Shown here: positions 35,874 through 47,439 of the stretch, in pieces
Layout of the letters: each line of letters opens with the position of its first letter
Numbering within the stretch: position 1 is the stretch's first letter
Source of the DNA: Clytia hemisphaerica
Taxonomy: Eukaryota > Cnidaria > Hydrozoa > Leptothecata > Clytiidae
Assembly (NCBI GenBank): GCA_902728285.1
Contig: CACVBU010001176.1
Coordinates: 5,858 to 69,857, forward strand
DNA: 64,000 nt
Reading direction: 5' to 3'
Notes under the pieces: generated by a model
The model's input: only the letters and a program-made list of their open reading frames with translations
Told to the model about the DNA's origin: nothing
The model's database searches: none
Program-made: the position numbers and the translations under genes

Positions 35874-36775
35874 GTCTCGTTCACACTACAGACCTTCCTT
35901 AATAAAAATGCAGTTAGGAGAATCTTTTGCTGACTACAATACAGAACGTGCATTTAACAAAGAGTCGAACGCGTAGTATTGTAATTTTTAATCGATCTTC
36001 CTTAATTAAGAGTCGTAACCCGGGGGGGGGGGGTACTACCCTTGTCGACCGACGGGGGTGCTCCGCTGACGTTCGAAAAATGGACCCTACGTGGGACTCG
36101 AAATTTGCGAAAAAAGTGACCCTGAATGGGACTGAAATTCCAAAATTTTCTACTTTTTCTCCAAATTTTCCAAAAATAGGCACCCTACGGGGGACTGATT
36201 TTTCTATTTTGGTGTTTTTGCGACCCTACCTGGGACTCGTGGAGGTCAAAAAAGGTACCCTGACCAGCGGAGCATCCCCGTAACCCATCTTGCCCTAGTA
36301 CCCCCCCCCCCCCCCGGGAGTCGTAAGCTCTATTGTCTTAAGGGTAGGGTAGAGGCTTCCCTTAAAACATAAAACAAAAGATTTTATTAAGGAAGCATAA
36401 ACAAAGAATGCGTGCAGTGAAAAATAAGTTTTACGATTTCAAAAACGAATGAACTGAGGAAAAAATTAGAAATAGTGCAAACGGTGATGTTGATGTGTAA
36501 GATGAATGCAGTTAATGAGTAAAACCATTAGAACAAATATGTTTGCGGATTTCAAGTGATGTATGGATACCAATATCAACCAATCACAGGTGAAATCGAA
36601 ACTCTCAATAAAAAATCAACCAATGAGAAGCCTTAAGCAAAATCAATTAACATGTTATAATAGATCTCGTTAACCTACAAAGAACTGTAATAAACCAGTG
36701 TATTCATCCATCATAAATCTCTTTGTTTAACTTTGATAGATTTAATTAGGTAAACTTTCCAGTGTGAACGCGCCC
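35874..36775. mobile_element. 0.9-kb element with CGTTCACACT ends
   Basis: GGTCTCGTTCACACT at the left faces AGTGTGAACGCGCCC at the right; CTTG is repeated on both sides (35870-35873, 36776-36779). The interruption is confirmed because the two flanks rejoin into the old CAGGGTGT element. It contains the 36019-36318 element and no transposase frame. Confidence 0.7.
36019..36318. mobile_element. 300-bp MITE with CCCGGGGG termini and 8-bp TSD
   Basis: G-run and C-run termini (CCCGGG plus G, C plus CCCGGG) flanked by AGTCGTAA at 36011-36018 and 36319-36326. The interior repeats ACCCTACGTGGGACT-like words in tandem. Same general design as 3272-3648 but with a longer target duplication. Confidence 0.9.
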
Positions 36776-36938
36776 CTTGTGTGTGTTTCACTAAATTTGC
36801 AATGTTTATCAAAGTTTCTCTCTGTGTTATATTAATTGACACAAGACAATCTTTTACTAATAACTTTTACAAAAAACAATTCTCAATAACTTTAACGTCA
36901 TGAAAATTGTAAAGAAAGTTAATTCTTTTTAATCATAG

Positions 36939-38966
36939 TGGTGGAACGAGGAACTACAGAACGCTCACAAGAATCTGAAGTGTATGTTCAACATCTGGAG
37001 AGAGAACGGCTTTCCAAAATCAAACTTAGATGTGAGTTACAATAGATATTTATTTGCTCGCAAAATCTTTCGCAAACTGGTTAAACGTTCCAAACATCAA
37101 GAGACAATCAATCACTACATCAAAGTCGATAAACTAAAGAAAATCAAACCCTCCTCATACTGGAAACAGATCAACTTCCTAAAAAAAGGACCTCGCAAGC
37201 TGTACACGATTAACAACAAGACTAATGAATCAGACATTACAACAGACTTCCATGACCATTTCGACACTCTCTTGGACACCCCAAGGGTTACAGGTATCGA
37301 TAACTCAGAGACTAACATCAAATTAAAAGAACTCCTCACGTCACTCCAAGAATCTTTTCAAGATGAGTCGTTCTACATCACGAAAACAGAAGTGTCGAAC
37401 GCACTGAAGCATCTCAATGGGGGGAAATCTCGTGACCCCTTTCAGATTACAGCTGAACACTACCTCTATGCCCAGAGTGAGTCTTTTATCAATTACCTAA
37501 CTAAACTTTTAAACAACATTTTGACTTCCAAGGACATCCCTGACATCCTAAGTACATCAATCATCATCCCATTGCTGAAATCTCAAAAGAAACTACTCAA
37601 TGACGCAAATAGTTATAGAGGTATTAGCATTCTACCGATCATCACCAAGCTGTTAGAACTTGTCATCCTTGAGAGATGCCCTACCTTACGCAATCACATC
37701 GAATCCCAATTTGGTTTCACCAGCGGTGCATCAACACTTCATGCTGAACTCGTTATACAAGACACCATCCGGTACTTCAACAGACAGAACTCGCCTGTAT
37801 ACGTATGTAGCCTCGACGGGGAAAAAGCCTTCGACTCTTGTAATTGGCTCACTTTATTCAATAAACTCTGTCAGAAAGATATTCCAAGTCAAATTGTATC
37901 ATTTCTCATCCAACTTTACCTCAAGGGTACAGCATCAGTTCGTTACGGTTCAACAACCTCAGACTACTTTTCGCTAACTCAAGGAGTCCGTCAAGGAGCA
38001 ATTCTTTCACCCTACTTCTACAATATCTATACTGAAGACCTAATATCGAGTGTCAAAGCCCTTAACATTGGTACCACACTACCTGGTGATCTGCAGACGT
38101 GTATCATTGTATATGCCGATGATATTGTATTGCTGAGCGCATCACTAAAACACCTACAGACACTAGTCACCCACTGTGAAAACTTTGGTCGTGAACACGG
38201 CATCAAATTCAACCATTCCAAATCGAAAACCCAATTTGTCATCTCAGGAACGTCCAATCTACCCTCCCCAAGTCTCGTCTTAAACAACAATGCTATTACT
38301 CCTCAAGAGACGTTATCTCACCTGGGCTTTCAATGGGCGAAGAAGCGAAATGAACTCTGTCTACAAAATCACAAGTCATCACGAATAGCTGAGTTATGGT
38401 CGGTCACTTCCTCACTCATCGCCTCTGGTGTACGACATTGCCACCCTGACACAATAGTTTCCCTATTCAACACTCTGATCATCCCTAAACTGATGTATGG
38501 TCTTGAACTTGTCGACCTAAGTAAATCAGAACTTGACAGTATCAACGCACAGGCTAGATCATGCCTCAAGTTCCTGTTCAATGTTTCTAAATACAGCAAG
38601 AACTATATCTCTAAACTATACGACATCCCAGACGCCAGCTCCATCGTCCAAAGAAGAAAATTGAAACTTATCAACCAACTCTTGGCTAACAAAACCACAA
38701 GACAGTACACATGTAAGATGCTATACACTCGCACGTGTAACTCGAGCTTCATATCTAAGTCGAAACAGGTTATAATCAACAACAACCTGAACATAACGGA
38801 CATTTTATCTGGAAAAGTGAATTTCCAACGTACTCATCAGCATTATGACTCAGACTTAATTGATCAGTGCAAATACTACATTGACAACTGGTACTCATTT
38901 GAAAATCGTGTTGCTTTTAAAGCAATCCTTGAAGAACGCGTTCAGAGGGCAAAAACAGAGCAATAA
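36939..38966 (+). pseudogene. 5'-truncated LINE reverse transcriptase, long intact frame
   Basis: The open frame begins at WWNEEL (36939), the usual linker after the endonuclease, and runs 675 codons without a stop. It has a non-LTR RT: NSYRGISILPIITKLLE, QFGFTSGASTLHAELV, VCSLDGEKAFDSC, GVRQGAILSP and the catalytic YADDIVLLS, followed by the thumb and a C-terminal region. The endonuclease domain is missing because the element is 5' truncated into the old CAGGGTGT element (junction at 36938/36939). The first ATG in frame is at 36984 and is not a natural start. The clade is unclear: it is not the same type as the LINE at 19029. Codon integrity suggests a recent insertion. Confidence 0.85.
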
Positions 38967-39074
38967 CTATTCAGACCACGTATGTCTTATCCCTTTTCCT
39001 CTGGTTTCCCCTACATCCCCTTGTCTACTCTGATCTACCTGACAGTTATAAATGCTCTGTTCCTACCCCCTCGG

Positions 39075-39730
39075 GTAAATTAATGCGTGTCCAAATTTTC
39101 GTTACTCTTTCGGACCCATCATCACCCCTCCTAGCATAATAAATTATACCTTTAAAGAAGCGCAATACGATGTAGAACATGAAAATCGGTGTTACTTAAA
39201 TTTAGGTTTTGCCAATTTTGCGAAAAACCGCAAAAACCAAAAAATGCTGACGTCAGCAAAACTTGTTTTTTAAATAACTCCAGTTTGGCTAATGGTATAA
39301 ACATGAAATTTGGACAAAAGTTGCATATCATTAATAAAAACATTTTTGCATAATTTTTTTTTTAAATTTTGCTGACGTCAGCAGAAATCAGCAATATACG
39401 GAAATTTGCAATAAAGTGCAGACATCAGCAAAATTTCAAAAAACATTTTTTTCGAAATGATCCTTTTAATGATGTGCAACTTTGGTCCAAATTTCATGTT
39501 CATACTATTAGCCAAACTGGAGTTATTTAAAAAACAAATTTTGCTGACGTCAGCATTTTTTGGTTTTTGCGGTTTTTTCGCAAAATTGGCAAAACCTAAA
39601 TTTAAGTAACACCGATTTTCATGTTCTACATCGTAATGCGCTTCTTTAAAGGTATAATTTATATTGCTAGAAGGGGTGATGGTGGGTCCGAAAGATTAAC
39701 GAAAATTTGGATACGCATTAATTTACCCGA
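39075..39730. mobile_element. Foldback element with about 300-bp arms and TGACGTCA cores
   Basis: CTCGGGTAAATTAATGCGT at the left is mirrored by ACGCATTAATTTACCCGAG at the right, and the arms match for about 300 bases. GCTGACGTCAGC occurs at 39248, 39370 and 39543. The element sits in the 3' tail of the LINE at 36939. A related fragment lies at 60230-60320. Confidence 0.85.
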
Positions 39731-40159
39731 GCCCTAAACATATTATTTTCTTTGTATATATTTTGTTTATTTTTTATGTCCTATATTCCGCTTCTTTTTA
39801 AAACTGTACATATTATATACCTAACTACTTTGGGTGATAAAAGAGATATATATATAATGACTGTTGTAAAAACAATTATTGTGTTGGTACACGCTTTTTG
39901 TTATAACAATACACCTTATAAGAATGTCCCTGATGAATATGGCCAAAAAATTAAGAATAATGCTAAGAATATCACCTTATCGGCGATCCAAAAAATATCT
40001 GCAGTCTGATTGGTTAAAAAGAGTACAATATATCTTGTATTTTACATGTACAAAATATAAATTGACGAAAAGATATTGTTGCATTGTAGCGGTAGCAGCA
40101 ATCTAACGTCACTTTGCTACAAAAGTGCCCTGCGCTTTTTTCCAACATAAAAAGTGTAT

Positions 40160-40340
40160 TTTTCTGGGTCACCGATAAACCAGTTATCAGACATTTGCTC
40201 GTACAATATGGAAATATTTCACTCGTTCCGCCTAAAGGCTCGGAAAATATTGAACGGAAAAATCTCGGAACTCGTAAAATATTTCTCATATTGTACTCGC
40301 AACTTTCCGATAACTATTACATATCATGGAATTTTGCCAC
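40160..40340. repeat. Inverted-repeat element, TTATCGGA family
   Basis: The segment around GTACAATATGGAAATATTTC and GAAATATTTCTCATATTGTAC-like arms is self-complementary, and a related copy lies at 59190-59330. Ends carry GTTATC/GATAAC words. Confidence 0.5.
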
Positions 40341-40635
40341 TCTAGCTAAGAATGCCATTTTTAGAGCATTTACAAATATAAATTGTCAATTATGCTTAAG
40401 ACGTATGTACTAAATGTTAAATCTAGTCTGAATTAGGATTCTAACCTAAGAATGCTGAAAAAATATTTTAGGATGAATCTCCCAAAAATATTAAGAACAT
40501 CCATGATAAAATTGGATTTACACCATTCTTACAAAAAAAAGCGTGTATATATTTTTTTACATTTTGTTAAACACACGCAACAACCTTCTACTCAGAATCA
40601 TATTCGAACTCGAAACTTTTTTTCGGGACACCCTG

Positions 40636-41088
40636 TATTAGGAGAAAGTCATGTTGTGAGCTTTAAGATAGCTAGCCCGGAGCCCCAGCAGAAAAGCAAG
40701 GTGATGGGTCTGTCAGAGCCAAAATTCAAAAATCGATCTATGAGTGACTGAATTTCGAAAGCTGTGCTCCTTTTGATTTTTGTACCCCTATGAGAGAGTT
40801 CCAAGGGTGTAAAAAAGGTTTGTGGCTTGCACACGCCCGACACTCATTCTGCCCCCTCCCCCCTGTTGATGTGAATCCTGGATTCAGTTTCTGAGATTGA
40901 TGTGTTGTAAATCGCGGTTTCCTTAACTGTATGATAATTTTGAAAATATCAATGTAAAACCTTATTTTACAATCATAAAAGATATTTATTCAGGAAGAAA
41001 AGACATTTATTCTGCTAATGGTATTTTCATGCTACTTTAGTGACAATTTTTAGGCAGCAAGATCTTTATAAACTGTCAATTCATTACA
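40636..41088. other. Intergenic, nothing recognised
   Basis: No supported gene or repeat between the old transposon end and MFS pseudogene C. Confidence 0.4.
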
Positions 41089-42736
41089 CGGCCTTCATGT
41101 TCAGTGAATGAACTTTAAATCTGTAAAATATGATACCAGTTCCTATAAAAAACATCGTTCCAGCCGGTAAAAAGAAAGATTCTGGGTAATTAAAACATAA
41201 GAAACTTGTAGAAAAAGCCAACAGTCGAGCCAAGCAACCAGTAGTTGACCTTATGACCTGATTGACAAATCAGGCAAGAGTTCTCTGGCGTTACAGTGTT
41301 AAACACCAAAATCTGCCCTGCTGACTGGGCATTGAAATAAATCCATCCTTTAGCAAGTATTTGGAAAGCCAAATAAAGTAATTGAAAAGTGTAACTCTTA
41401 ATGCTTGTAATCTTCGGTAACAGCATCAGTGTAAGAATAAACATAGTTGTATTTAATGCCGATAAAAAGAAAAAAAAATTTGTTTAATTCCTTTGAAGAC
41501 ACCAAATTTTATCAGCATTGTTATCACAAGAAAATGAGTGCCGGTGTAACCGTAAATCTTTACTCCCCGGAAAAAATCACTCCCCTAGTTATAATTTCCC
41601 GGGAAAAAATGACCCCCGGAGTAATAATTACCTGAGAAATTATTACTCCCCCGTGGAAAAAATTACTCCCCTTCAAATTGCAAATTTATTTGCTCTAATT
41701 AGGGGGGAGTGTTATTTTCCCAGTAAATTATGACTCCCTGGTGAATTCCGGCTATTGCATATTCGAATTAAACATTCGATTTGGACATTCCAATCAATGA
41801 AGTCACTTGCTAAGTAGAGACGTTTTAAAATGTATGCATACTGTAATCCATAAACTTTATTGTTGTGGTTGCTGTAAAAGAAAACCTAGCCATAAAATCA
41901 TCTACAAGTTAAAGTGACCCGTTGTTACCACCACCCATCATGTTGAACTGTACATCCGTTTCATCCGTTCGGGGAAAAATCAAAGAATGCTATCCCCACT
42001 GTAGCGATTTTTTATGTTCATTTTCCTTTTGAAATATTCTACTCTAAGGACCCGAATAAAAGAGGGGTCCAAATATAAAAGGGGGAGGAGGTCCGAAATT
42101 TCTGTAAAATATAATTGACGGGGGGGGGGGGGTTGAATAAACGGGGGGGAATCAGTATACTCCTTTTTATTAGAATTTTTATTGGGCCAAGAAAAAGCTC
42201 TACGAACAAGAATTTTTTGAATCAAATTTCAAGAATTATTTCAAAATAAAGAAAACAGTGTTGCAGTGTTAAGATGTACCAGGTTTTTAAAATATCTCTC
42301 AATTTTCTAACCCAAGCAAATCGCACTCAAGAAAAAAGTTTAAATTCAACTTAAATGTCAAAATAACAGTAAAAGTTTCCATATTGTTTTTGTTATTTAT
42401 TCATGATAAACAGGAAAAAAAAGATTAGGAAACCTAATGTTGATCGTGATCTATGCCAGTTTTTTGGTATACTATCAGGGGAGTAAAAATTTCCCGAAGG
42501 GAGTCATTATTTTTGCGTAAATTTATACTCCCGGAAGTAATAATTTCCTGGGAAAAGACTACTGGGGAGTAATTATTTCCCAGTAAATAATGACTGGAGA
42601 GTATAAATTTTGGGGAGTAATATTTTACTGTGACACCGGCTCCAACTATGGTGAGCCATGAAATCCAACTGACTGGCTAGTGGAATAATGTAGTAGCTTC
42701 CATTGCAATTAATGCCAAAGATGCATTTGCAGTGTG
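41089..42736 (-). pseudogene. MFS pseudogene C (exon 3 only), split by a transposon
   Basis: 41089-41540 and 42640-42736 are the two halves of an MFS exon 3 on the minus strand, closest to gene E (LPKITSIKSYTFQLLYL is shared). Defects: a rearranged stretch after PENSCL, a TAG in place of the Trp codon in the FHWPVSW motif (about 42679), and the 1.1-kb insertion. Exons 1 and 2 are absent; the left-hand end runs into another inverted-repeat element. Confidence 0.85.
41545..42635. mobile_element. 1.09-kb element with ACTCCC/GGGAGT clusters and CCGG TSD
   Basis: Starts TGTAACCGTAAATCTTTACT and ends with the near complement of TGTCACAGTAAAAT. CCGG is duplicated at 41541-41544 and 42636-42639, and the broken MFS exon rejoins in register when it is removed. 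About 200 bases at each end are packed with ACTCCCC/GGGGAGT and CCCGG/CCGGG words; the middle carries G runs (42120-42148). No coding frame. Confidence 0.87.
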
Positions 42737-42738
42737 GG

Positions 42739-43668
42739 GTTTTATTATAAGAATAAACTATGCAAGAACATAAGCTTCAATGACCCAAATATTAAGAACA
42801 AGCTAGAAACATATTAAAAAGTCTTTGTGGATTCTAAAACACCATGTTCAAAGAAATTGCACAAAAATACTCACAAAAAGGTGAAATTAAAGTCTATTCA
42901 CGATAAGTGTGCACTCTTTTTTCTTTTACCTATAACTTTTGAAGGAATTCTTCAATATTTAAAAATTTGGTATCATTGGAAAGATATTAGTGAGTGGAAC
43001 AACTTGAAATAAAAAAATCTTTAAAAAAATTCTAAAAATGAAGATAAAAATGAAGAAGAAAAAAATGAAGATCTTGTAGAAAAGTGCTATAACTATCATT
43101 TTCACTGAGGTGAATCCTTGATCATCGAACGTCATCACTGTGAAAAAAATTCTCAAAAATAATCATTCAGTCAAAAGATATCAAACAAAGTTATAAGCTG
43201 ATTGACGTCTAAAAACGCTGTTTTCTGCAGTTTTTTGCTGTTTTTTGGGGTCAATCACTTATTAACTTTGTATCATAACTTTATATTTAATAAATATTTT
43301 AATAAAATTTCTTCACAGTGATGATTTCCTAAGATCAAAGAATCTCTCCAGTGAAAATGAAAGTTATAGCACTTTTCTACAAGATCTTCCTTTTTTTCTT
43401 CTTCATTTTCATCTTCACTTTTAGAATTTTTTAAAGATCTTTTTATTTCAAATTGTTCCACTCACTAATATCTTTCCGATGATACCAAATTTATAAAGAT
43501 TGAAGAATTCTTTCAAAAGTTATAGGTAAAAGAAAAAAGAGTGCACACTTATCGTGAATAGACTTTAAGACCATTTTGAGAACATTGTTAGGCTTAAAAC
43601 TCAATAAGTTTTAAGTACTTATTGAAGGCTTGAAAAATTTGGGTGTTCTTATAAAAAAACGTGTATAG
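42739..43668. mobile_element. 0.93-kb foldback element, ATAAGAA ends
   Basis: Long inverted arms at about 42886-43163 and 43290-43567 (GTCTATTCACGATAAGTGTG and complement). Outer ends TTTTATTATAAGAATA and TTCTTATAAAAAAACGTG put it near the 7404-7598 family. It truncates MFS pseudogene C. Confidence 0.72.
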
Positions 43669-44164
43669 CAACGATATCAAACGGTGTAAACACCCCCTTC
43701 TCACAGACCCCCGGTAGGATTTTTTTCAGCCAGTGGGGTTAAAAATAACAGACTTAAACCATCTTAAACTCGATGGGGATAGATACTCCCATATTTTTTT
43801 ATGACTTGAAGATTTCAATTTTTTTGTTTTCAAGTCATAAAATTCAGTGGGGATGGGAAAAATAGTAAATATTTTCAGTGAGGATTGGTTTGTTTGATTA
43901 TTTTCAGTGGGGACAAAAATTAGAGGATAATTTTCCACCGGGGACGATATTTTGGCCAATTTTTCCAGTGGGAAGGGTTCCAAGTGGGTCTTTGAGAAGG
44001 GGTTGTGAATAAAACTCAAAAGTTAAACAATTACATTGCCAATAATGATATGCTGGGACCCTAAGTCATGAAAGTTTGGCTGGGATGCAAATCCAAAGGC
44101 TATAAAGACCATGTCTACACATGAGGTCAGTCAAATGCATGTCTGAGAAAAAGGTGTAGTGTTA

Positions 44165-44456
44165 AGGCTTGGGGACACGAGAAGTTTTGTTCGCGTTGGT
44201 GCAATGCAACATGATCCATCCCACCAACCTGAAACGCTTTCTCGTGTCTCCACCCCATTTTTCTTTTAATAACATTTATGTCTCTCTCACTTTTGTCCCA
44301 GCGACAAAATCAGCGTGTCTTTTGGGTATTTCCCTCACTTTTTATCCCATGAAACAAAAAAAGAAACCATGAAACACGCACTTATTTTCTTGTGTTGGTG
44401 GGATGGAGCATGTTGCATTGCATCAACGCGAAAAAACTTCTCGTGTCCCCAAGCCT
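44165..44456. mobile_element. 292-bp PIF/Harbinger-type MITE
   Basis: AGGCTTGGGGACACGAGAAG and its inverted copy, flanked by TTA at 44162-44164 and 44457-44459, the 3-bp target typical of Harbinger. Arms extend through GCAATGCAACATG. No transposase. Confidence 0.82.
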
Positions 44457-44812
44457 TTACAGCAAACTATGAAAAGAACAAAACTGATTAATTTTTCACG
44501 TTTTAAACGCCGTGCTAATAAATTCCAATTGGTTCAATAAAAACAGTCTTTTAGTAAAAAGCGGAGCCTAAAATCGTCCAAAGTGATTATCTCACTGAAG
44601 TATGTTGTTAAATGGTTGAAATTAGTTTAGAATTTCTTTATTGGACTGAAAGATATCTAAATTTTTAAGGTGTAAGTAAAGTTTGGTTTTTTGAAAAAGA
44701 AATCAAGAAATTAGGTCATAGAAATTCATAGATATTATGAAGTTTCTGTTCCGTTTTTTTTCCAGACACACTATTTATACAAAAACAGTTCTTTATTCTT
44801 TAACCATTTGGC

Positions 44813-45829
44813 TTACTTTCCGTAAGGTGGATAATCCAAATCTGTAAGACCTGGTGGAATTTGTTTGAATCCACCTGAATGAAGAAATGCATTCCAACGT
44901 CTGTTAAAAACCAATTTAGGAGGACAAGAAACACACCCGACGGTAACACCCTTCCAACATGCTACATACTGTCTTGGTTGGTCCGGATCGTTAATGTTTC
45001 CAGAAAATTTCGGACCTTGTTGTGGACATATATCTGGACATCCGAAAGTTGTGGCTGGTTTGAACGGTTTAGATGTAACACATTCGTCTGAAAAATAGTG
45101 GTCGAAAATACTCTTTGTCAAAATGTTTTATACAGTATCCGACATACATCAGCATGGATAGGATTAACTAAAAGTCAAGAATTTGGACACAAATCTGGCT
45201 GGGTTTCTTTTGGCAGTTCCCCTTATTTCTTTTTCTTTAAAACGATTAAACAAACTTAAGATTTTTTCTTACCATGTTGAGAATAAAGACATTGGTTGCA
45301 ATCCTCTTTGAAGACTAGACTGGATGGCCAACATGCTTGACAAGAGGCTACTCCATCACTACATTGTAAGAAATAATGTTGGATCTTCTTGTATGTTTTT
45401 GGGTTACAGTAATATATTCAAAGTTACCATCGGGTTTTCCGTTACATTGACTGTTGTAGCATGGTACTGGTGGTGGGGTAGGTCCGGTGATTTTTACCGG
45501 AAAGAATGCGGAAACAGCTGGGAAATAAGAAATGAAAAAAATAGGAAATGAGAAAATCAGTTCGTCTTGCAAGATGATATTGCATTCATCTGTTGAAAAA
45601 TACTTTTTAAAATAATGAGAAATATTTCTTAGATTCGTTGCAAGTATGTTTGAAGAAAATTTGTTAGAAATATAGTCAAGAGCGTGAAAAGAAAAATGAA
45701 ATATAAGAGATAGGATCTTCAGTCGTAGAGGTAAAAGGTTATACGGGTATCAAGAAATACAAAAGAAATTGAATGAAAATACTTACAGTTCAAAAGCGCA
45801 AGACTGATCAGTACCACTATCGAGTTCAT
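44813..45829 (-). CDS. Secreted chitin-binding (peritrophin-A-like) protein, two-base frameshift
   Basis: Exons on the minus strand: 45829-45787 (MNSIVVLISLALLN, signal peptide completed by SVSA in exon 2), 45517-45273 and 45087-44813; junctions are GT-AG in phase 1. Exon 2 carries a proline linker (TGPTPPPVP) and a chitin-binding type-2-like domain (CYNSQC, QCSDGVASCQACWPSSLVF, CNQC). Exon 3 carries a second, diverged one (CPDICPQ, YVACWKG, CVSCPP). An extra AT in TATAT (45411-45418) shifts the frame inside domain 1; without it the protein would be about 186 residues. The preserved splice phases and both domains suggest a gene that is only just broken or a sequence error. Such proteins bind chitin in extracellular matrices or cuticles. 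Confidence 0.72.
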
Positions 45830-46860
45830 CACTGGTGGTTAGCCAATTCTTTAGATGGTTTCACTGTTTATGTGTGATTTTTAAGTTCATACATGTTTCT
45901 TTTATGCTAATAATTTAGGTCAGGTCAACAATAGAATTCTAAAGACAATGGAATGGTTTTAGGACAATTGAATAATCTTACAAACAAGCTAATCACGGAA
46001 ATCACAACTGTATGAATATCTTACAATACGGAAATATATAATATCCTGACCTCATTACGATAATGTGATCCCAATTCTTCATGAACCCTCTTTGATTGTA
46101 AGAAGACGTAAACGAGCAAGACTTGATTGACAGGTGATTAGAATAATTATAATTGCAACAAGATGAAACACATCGTTAAATTTTAGTTTCAGCAAAAGAT
46201 CAAGAATTTAACTGTTTCGAAAGATTTCAATGTGGGACCAAGTCGGGGGTTCAGGGGGTACCCGATTCCGCAATTCCGCCAATTTTTTATCCAATTTCCG
46301 TCCAACAGCCTAAAATTGAACCGAAATTCCACCACTGAAAGTTCCCTTTAAATTCAAGATTTTTGTCAAAAATTCCACGAATTTTGAATAATTTTTGCCA
46401 ATTCCGAAATTCCACACTAAAATTGTCTAATTTCCGTCTCCGTCGGAGAACCTAATTTCCGTAATTCCGTCTAAACATGAAGGTAAAACGACTGGAGGGC
46501 TAGCTCATTGTTTCCATGTGCGTTGGTCTCATTGATTGCGAAACAATAGAAGAATCACGTGATGTTGCGTCGGAAAAATTCAAGGTCTCGATAGCCCAAC
46601 CTGATTGTATGTAAATCAACTTCAACTGGATATCGGGTTAAAGAATAAAGCGTGAAATGTGAAAATGTTGGGAAGAAGTCAGATAAAACTTTTCCCCTCT
46701 ATACTGGAAAGTCCATGATTATCGTTGTTCAAACCGAGATTCACCTTCTAATATAAATAAAGGTAAAAGTTATATTTAGTGCTTGTCTATGTTGTTTTTA
46801 TGTCTACTGTATACTTCTCTGTACTAATCCAATTAGACTAATTGTCTAAATTGACTGATT
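45830..46860. other. Intergenic with AATTCCG-rich stretch
   Basis: About 46250-46480 is dense in AATTCCG/AATTTCCG words, a simple-sequence-like patch. No gene is supported. Confidence 0.45.
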
Positions 46861-47439
46861 GATATTCACTTTTTTGTCAGTTTTTATAGCTAGGTGGATT
46901 TCTAAGTGGTACTTTGATCTTTATGAGTTTGCATTCACTCATAAAAAGTTATTTTTCAGGTCTCTCCGCCCACACAGCCATGTTCGTCACAGAAATACAG
47001 AGATGGGACAAATTTCGTTTGATAAATCGAGGAGCGATGTGAAACATGGTGTGAATTTGGCAATATATGATATGGTTGAAAATTAACTGCATACAAACTA
47101 AATGACACGCCTCCCTGCAGCTAAATCTAACTCTTTTACATTCAAAATCCAACTGTTGAATCAAAGTTTTTGTGCGTCAAAACTATTCATTCCATCCATG
47201 GCTTGTTATTGTATTGAAAAATCTTAAATTGTATATGGCGACAATTGAAACCTTCTTGATGGTGGCCAGTCGACAGTTGCAGTTTCAACTCATTTATGGA
47301 ATAAATATTCCTGAAAACAAAAAGAATTAATAAAATGTTATGAGAACTGCGAGAACTGGTGTTTTCAAAAGAAAAGACTTGTATTAATTTATTTGTAATA
47401 TTATATTACTACCAACCTAAAATTTGCACTGCTCTGATT

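Larger units (their letters stand above)
35252..40632. mobile_element. Old CAGGGTGTCC element split into four pieces by later insertions
   Basis: The pieces 35252-35290, 35859-35873, 36776-36938 and 40546-40630 together line up with the intact copy at 35293-35603 read in reverse. Its left end (CAGGGTGTCCCGAAG) and right end (TTTCGGGACACCCTG) are both present. It is interrupted at a TA by 35293-35856, at CTTG by 35874-36775, and further on by the LINE block. Confidence 0.75.

Noticed and set aside
46859..47164. 71-75 codon frames on both strands
   Set aside because: No signal peptide, domain or splice support; similar length is expected by chance in this composition.
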